From: Spirochaetia bacterium
GTDB lineage: Bacteria > Spirochaetota > Spirochaetia > Treponematales > Breznakiellaceae
Assembly: GCA_026002265.1 (NCBI GenBank)
Contig: BOBG01000110.1
Location: 1-6,626, forward strand
Length of the DNA stretch: 6,626 nt
Direction of reading: 5' to 3'
Both the position numbers and the translations under genes were made by a program. How positions within the stretch are numbered: position 1 is the first letter of the stretch; every line of letters starts with the position of its first letter. The notes under the pieces were generated by a model that saw nothing but the letters and a program-made list of their open reading frames with translations, did no database searches and was not told where the DNA came from. Below are positions 5,486 through 6,626 of the stretch, one piece after another.

Positions 5486-5613
5486 GCATAACGTTCCGGT
5501 TGTTTACGACGGTTTCATTTTGCTAGAAACGCCATAGCGTTTCTAGCAAAATGAAACTGTGGCGTTAGCCCAAGCCGGCTATTGCCGGCGTAGCATAAAC
5601 AACCCTGTTAAGC
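5486..5613. repeat. attC-like recombination site 2
   Basis: The outer boxes are GCATAAC (5486-5492) and GTTAAGC (5607-5613, perfect GTTRRRY). The inner arms GGTTGTTTACG (5498-5508) and 5594-5604 pair with one mismatch. Hairpin A is a 21-bp perfect stem, 5512-5532 with 5537-5557, loop CATA. Hairpin B is reduced to GGC-GTTA-GCC (5561-5570). Hairpin C is GCCGGC/GCCGGC (5574-5589). The left box is the exact complement of the right box of site 1, and the right box is the complement of the left box of site 3. Confidence 0.65.
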
Positions 5614-5727
5614 GATCGTAGTCCGTAACTGATGCTATTCCGGCTAGGTATAAGCATTATGGTATACTACCGGATGATTTCCGGCATATCTTTTTACAAT
5701 ATAAATGAATCGGGCTATGTCGCTTAA
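5492..5727 (-). mobile_element. Gene-less mini-cassette
   Basis: Read leftward, this candidate cassette is site 2 plus the 108 bp at 5614-5721. That stretch has no reading frame with a ribosome site. Its ends (5607-5625 and 5711-5728) are complementary over about 18 bp with one bulge and two G-T pairs. Inside it are a CCGGA/TCCGG hairpin (about 5673-5688) followed by a short T-run and a TATACT near 5658. It may be a non-coding RNA cassette or a deletion remnant. Confidence 0.4.
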
Positions 5728-6050
5728 CGTGAAAGCTATACGACGTTTTTGCAGTTGCGATAAAGGAAATCGTAGGTTTCCAGCAACTGCAAAAATGTGC
5801 CGGAGAAAAACCCCCACAAAGGGCGAAGCCCGACTGGGGTTTTTCGTAGGCCAAGCCGCTACTGCGGCGCAGCGTATAGCGTTCCGGTTGTTTACGACGT
5901 TTTTGTTGCCCGAATAAGGGCTTTGCGAAGCAAAACCAGGGCAACAAAAATGTGCTGGAGTGAGGCGTGGGAATGGAGCATAGCGGAATGACCTAGCCGA
6001 ACGGAAGCCGAGGAGCGAAGCGACGAAGCGTAAACAATCCTGTTATATGC
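5722..6050. repeat. Composite attC-like site 3 (two fused modules)
   Basis: The outer boxes are GCTTAAC (5722-5728) and GTTATATGC (6042-6050). Module a (5735-5880) is a close copy of site 1: inner arms GCTATACG/CGTATAGC, hairpin A 5746-5758/5783-5795, hairpin B 5805-5814/5836-5845 with GGGC-GAA-GCCC, and hairpin C 5855-5868. Module b (5886-6040) has the site 2 type arm GGTTGTTTACG, a 12-bp hairpin A 5900-5911/5939-5950 and a divergent interior. The join at about 5880 lacks the box pair that should separate two sites, so this looks like two sites fused by a deletion. Confidence 0.6.
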
Positions 6051-6268
6051 AGTCCCGCCGTACACCATTTTTTTTGTTATATAATTTATACAATATATTT
6101 CATCATTATATTCCCGTGTTTCTTATAATAATTCTGTAGTCAACATTTTTCATTTAACTTAGCCTTAAAAATATTTAGGGGTTTTACGGTTAAGTATATG
6201 ATAAATCATACATATTGCGATTTATTTCTCCACAAGAAACCCAGAAGATCCCTTTATATTGATCCAAA

Positions 6269-6367
6269 TCATGACCGTTTTGGGCTTCTGAGAGTCATGC
6301 TTTTATCGTAATAATAATCCGCGGGGCTTCTGAGAGTCATGCTTTCATCGTAATAATAATCACCCAT
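6269..6367 (-). CDS. 32-residue peptide of two 14-residue repeats
   Basis: The frame starts at ATG 6367 and ends in TGA 6269-6271. It reads M, then DYYYDESMTLRSP and DYYYDKSMTLRSP in tandem (one residue differs, E/K), ending KRS. The DNA repeat unit is 42 bp, a multiple of three, so the repeat is kept in frame. AGGA lies five bases before the ATG and a near-consensus promoter lies at 6415-6443. No signal peptide or membrane segment is seen; the peptide is tyrosine-rich with acidic and Ser-Pro positions. No family is recognised. Possibilities are a small cassette-borne protein, a leader peptide, or the start of a longer gene broken by frameshift, since other frames stay open for 20-34 codons downstream. 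Confidence 0.45.
   Translation of the reverse strand: MGDYYYDESMTLRSPADYYYDKSMTLRSPKRS
6282..6361 (-). repeat. Tandem 38-bp direct repeat, period 42 bp
   Basis: Copies at 6282-6319 and 6324-6361 differ by a single T/C and are separated by 4 bp. They lie inside the 32-residue frame. The GGGCTTCTG in each copy can pair with CAGAAGATCCC at 6243-6253, so two alternative hairpins are possible. Confidence 0.9.
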
Positions 6368-6414
6368 ATACTTCCTCTCTTGTTTAATTTAGAACTTTAG
6401 CGTTCCTAACATAT

Positions 6415-6443
6415 AATATAACAGATGTTTCATTAAATTTCAA
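6415..6443 (-). promoter_or_regulatory. Promoter of the 32-residue peptide gene
   Basis: On the minus strand TTGAAA (6438-6443, 5/6) and TATATT (6415-6420, 5/6) are separated by exactly 17 bp, and the ribosome site and ATG follow about 40-50 bp downstream. This is the best-looking promoter in the right half of the window. Confidence 0.6.
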
Positions 6444-6494
6444 GTGTATTTTCAACATTTAAATTTTATTTTTCTAACCAATTTAGGCGGGATT

Positions 6495-6626
6495 GCATAT
6501 AACGTGAAAAGTTTACGACGTTTTGGGCAGGTAATAGGGCAATGCGAAGCATTGACCCCCTGCCCAATATGTGCCGGAGAAAAAATGCACAAAGGCCAAA
6601 GGCCGACTGCGTTTTTTCGTAGGCCG
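6495..6626. repeat. attC-like recombination site 4, cut by window edge
   Basis: The left box GCATATAAC (6495-6503) is the exact complement of the right box of site 3. The TACGACG arm follows (6514-6520). Hairpin A is TTGGGCAG/CTGCCCAA (6523-6530/6560-6567) with inner CAATGC-GAA-GCATTG (6540-6554). Hairpin B starts at the conserved TGTGCCGGAG (6570-6579) and contains GGCC-AAA-GGCC (6594-6604). Hairpin C, the right arm and the right box lie beyond the edge. Confidence 0.6.

Larger units (their letters stand above)
559..5491 (-). mobile_element. Candidate multigene cassette (about 4.9 kb)
   Basis: The boundaries are set by G^TT in the outer boxes of sites 1 and 2, read leftward. The segment between sites 1 and 2 begins and ends with 18-bp inverted complements (715-732 and 5475-5492) that match except for one G-T wobble. 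It contains the transporter, lipoprotein, beta-barrel, 58-residue, kinase and regulator genes, all in one direction and ending with site 1, the normal gene-then-attC order. Most integron cassettes carry one gene in 0.3-1.5 kb, so this size is odd. It may be several fused cassettes that lost internal sites, or a chromosomal insertion into a cassette. No integrase is present to confirm mobility. Confidence 0.4.
5728..6502 (-). mobile_element. Candidate cassette with 32-residue peptide gene
   Basis: Read leftward from the box of site 4, the segment contains one small gene (6269-6367) with promoter and ribosome site, then composite site 3. Its ends (6042-6059 and 6486-6503) are 18-bp inverted complements with one G-T pair at the same position as in the large cassette. 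The 218 bp at 6051-6268 hold no supported gene. Confidence 0.45.

Noticed and set aside
5319..5537. Plus-strand frame of 72 codons
   Set aside because: It starts inside a hairpin, crosses AT-rich low-complexity DNA and ends in site 2; no ribosome site.
553..5613. Classic transposon with terminal inverted repeats
   Set aside because: The end sequences differ from cassette to cassette, no transposase is present and no target duplication is seen; the chained boxes fit integron cassettes better.
6282..6361. CRISPR-like repeat pair
   Set aside because: There are only two copies, a 4-bp spacer and no further units; it is an in-frame tandem duplication instead.

Overview
The window looks like part of a chromosomal gene-cassette array from a Treponema-like spirochaete. 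That assignment is an inference. It rests on integron-type recombination sites (chromosomal integrons are known in Treponema denticola), on exported proteins and a lipoprotein with a loose lipobox, and on AT-rich spacers around genes of mixed base composition. No integrase gene or attI site is visible. Every convincing gene lies on the minus strand, so the array is read from right to left.

Layout from left to right. Positions 1-461 hold the start of a secreted leucine-rich protein that runs off the left edge and has its own promoter at 479-507. Positions 553-721 hold attC-like site 1. Positions 893-3109 hold a two-component operon read leftward: a 58-residue small protein, a membrane histidine kinase and an OmpR/PhoB-type response regulator, chained by short start/stop overlaps and closed by a terminator. 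Positions 3178-3972 encode an exported beta-barrel-like protein with its own terminator. Positions 4153-5116 hold a second pair: a half-size EamA transporter followed by a lipoprotein with a possible permuted papain-like His/Cys pair. The beta-barrel gene and the transporter/lipoprotein pair are preceded by near-identical leaders of about 130 bp. Each leader carries three ATCAA boxes at exact 11-bp spacing, a candidate promoter and an attenuator-like hairpin. Positions 5486-5613 (site 2), 5722-6050 (composite site 3) and 6495 to the edge (site 4) are further attC-like sites. They enclose a 108-bp gene-less segment and a 444-bp segment that holds a 32-residue repeat peptide with a good promoter and ribosome binding site.

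The main point of interest is the site family. Each has integron-like outer boxes (RYYYAAC / GTTRRRY type), and the right box of each site is the exact complement of the left box of the next. This is the expected signature of cassettes whose two ends come from one circle. The complementarity continues to about 18 bp on each cassette end, with the departures from perfect pairing being G-T wobbles on the plus strand. The site interior is a three-hairpin structure whose sequence changes between copies while pairing is kept. A working model is that a response regulator carried in an unusually large multigene cassette (about 4.9 kb) controls its co-resident envelope genes through the duplicated 11-bp boxes. 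That link is a hypothesis from motif spacing, not shown by the sequence.
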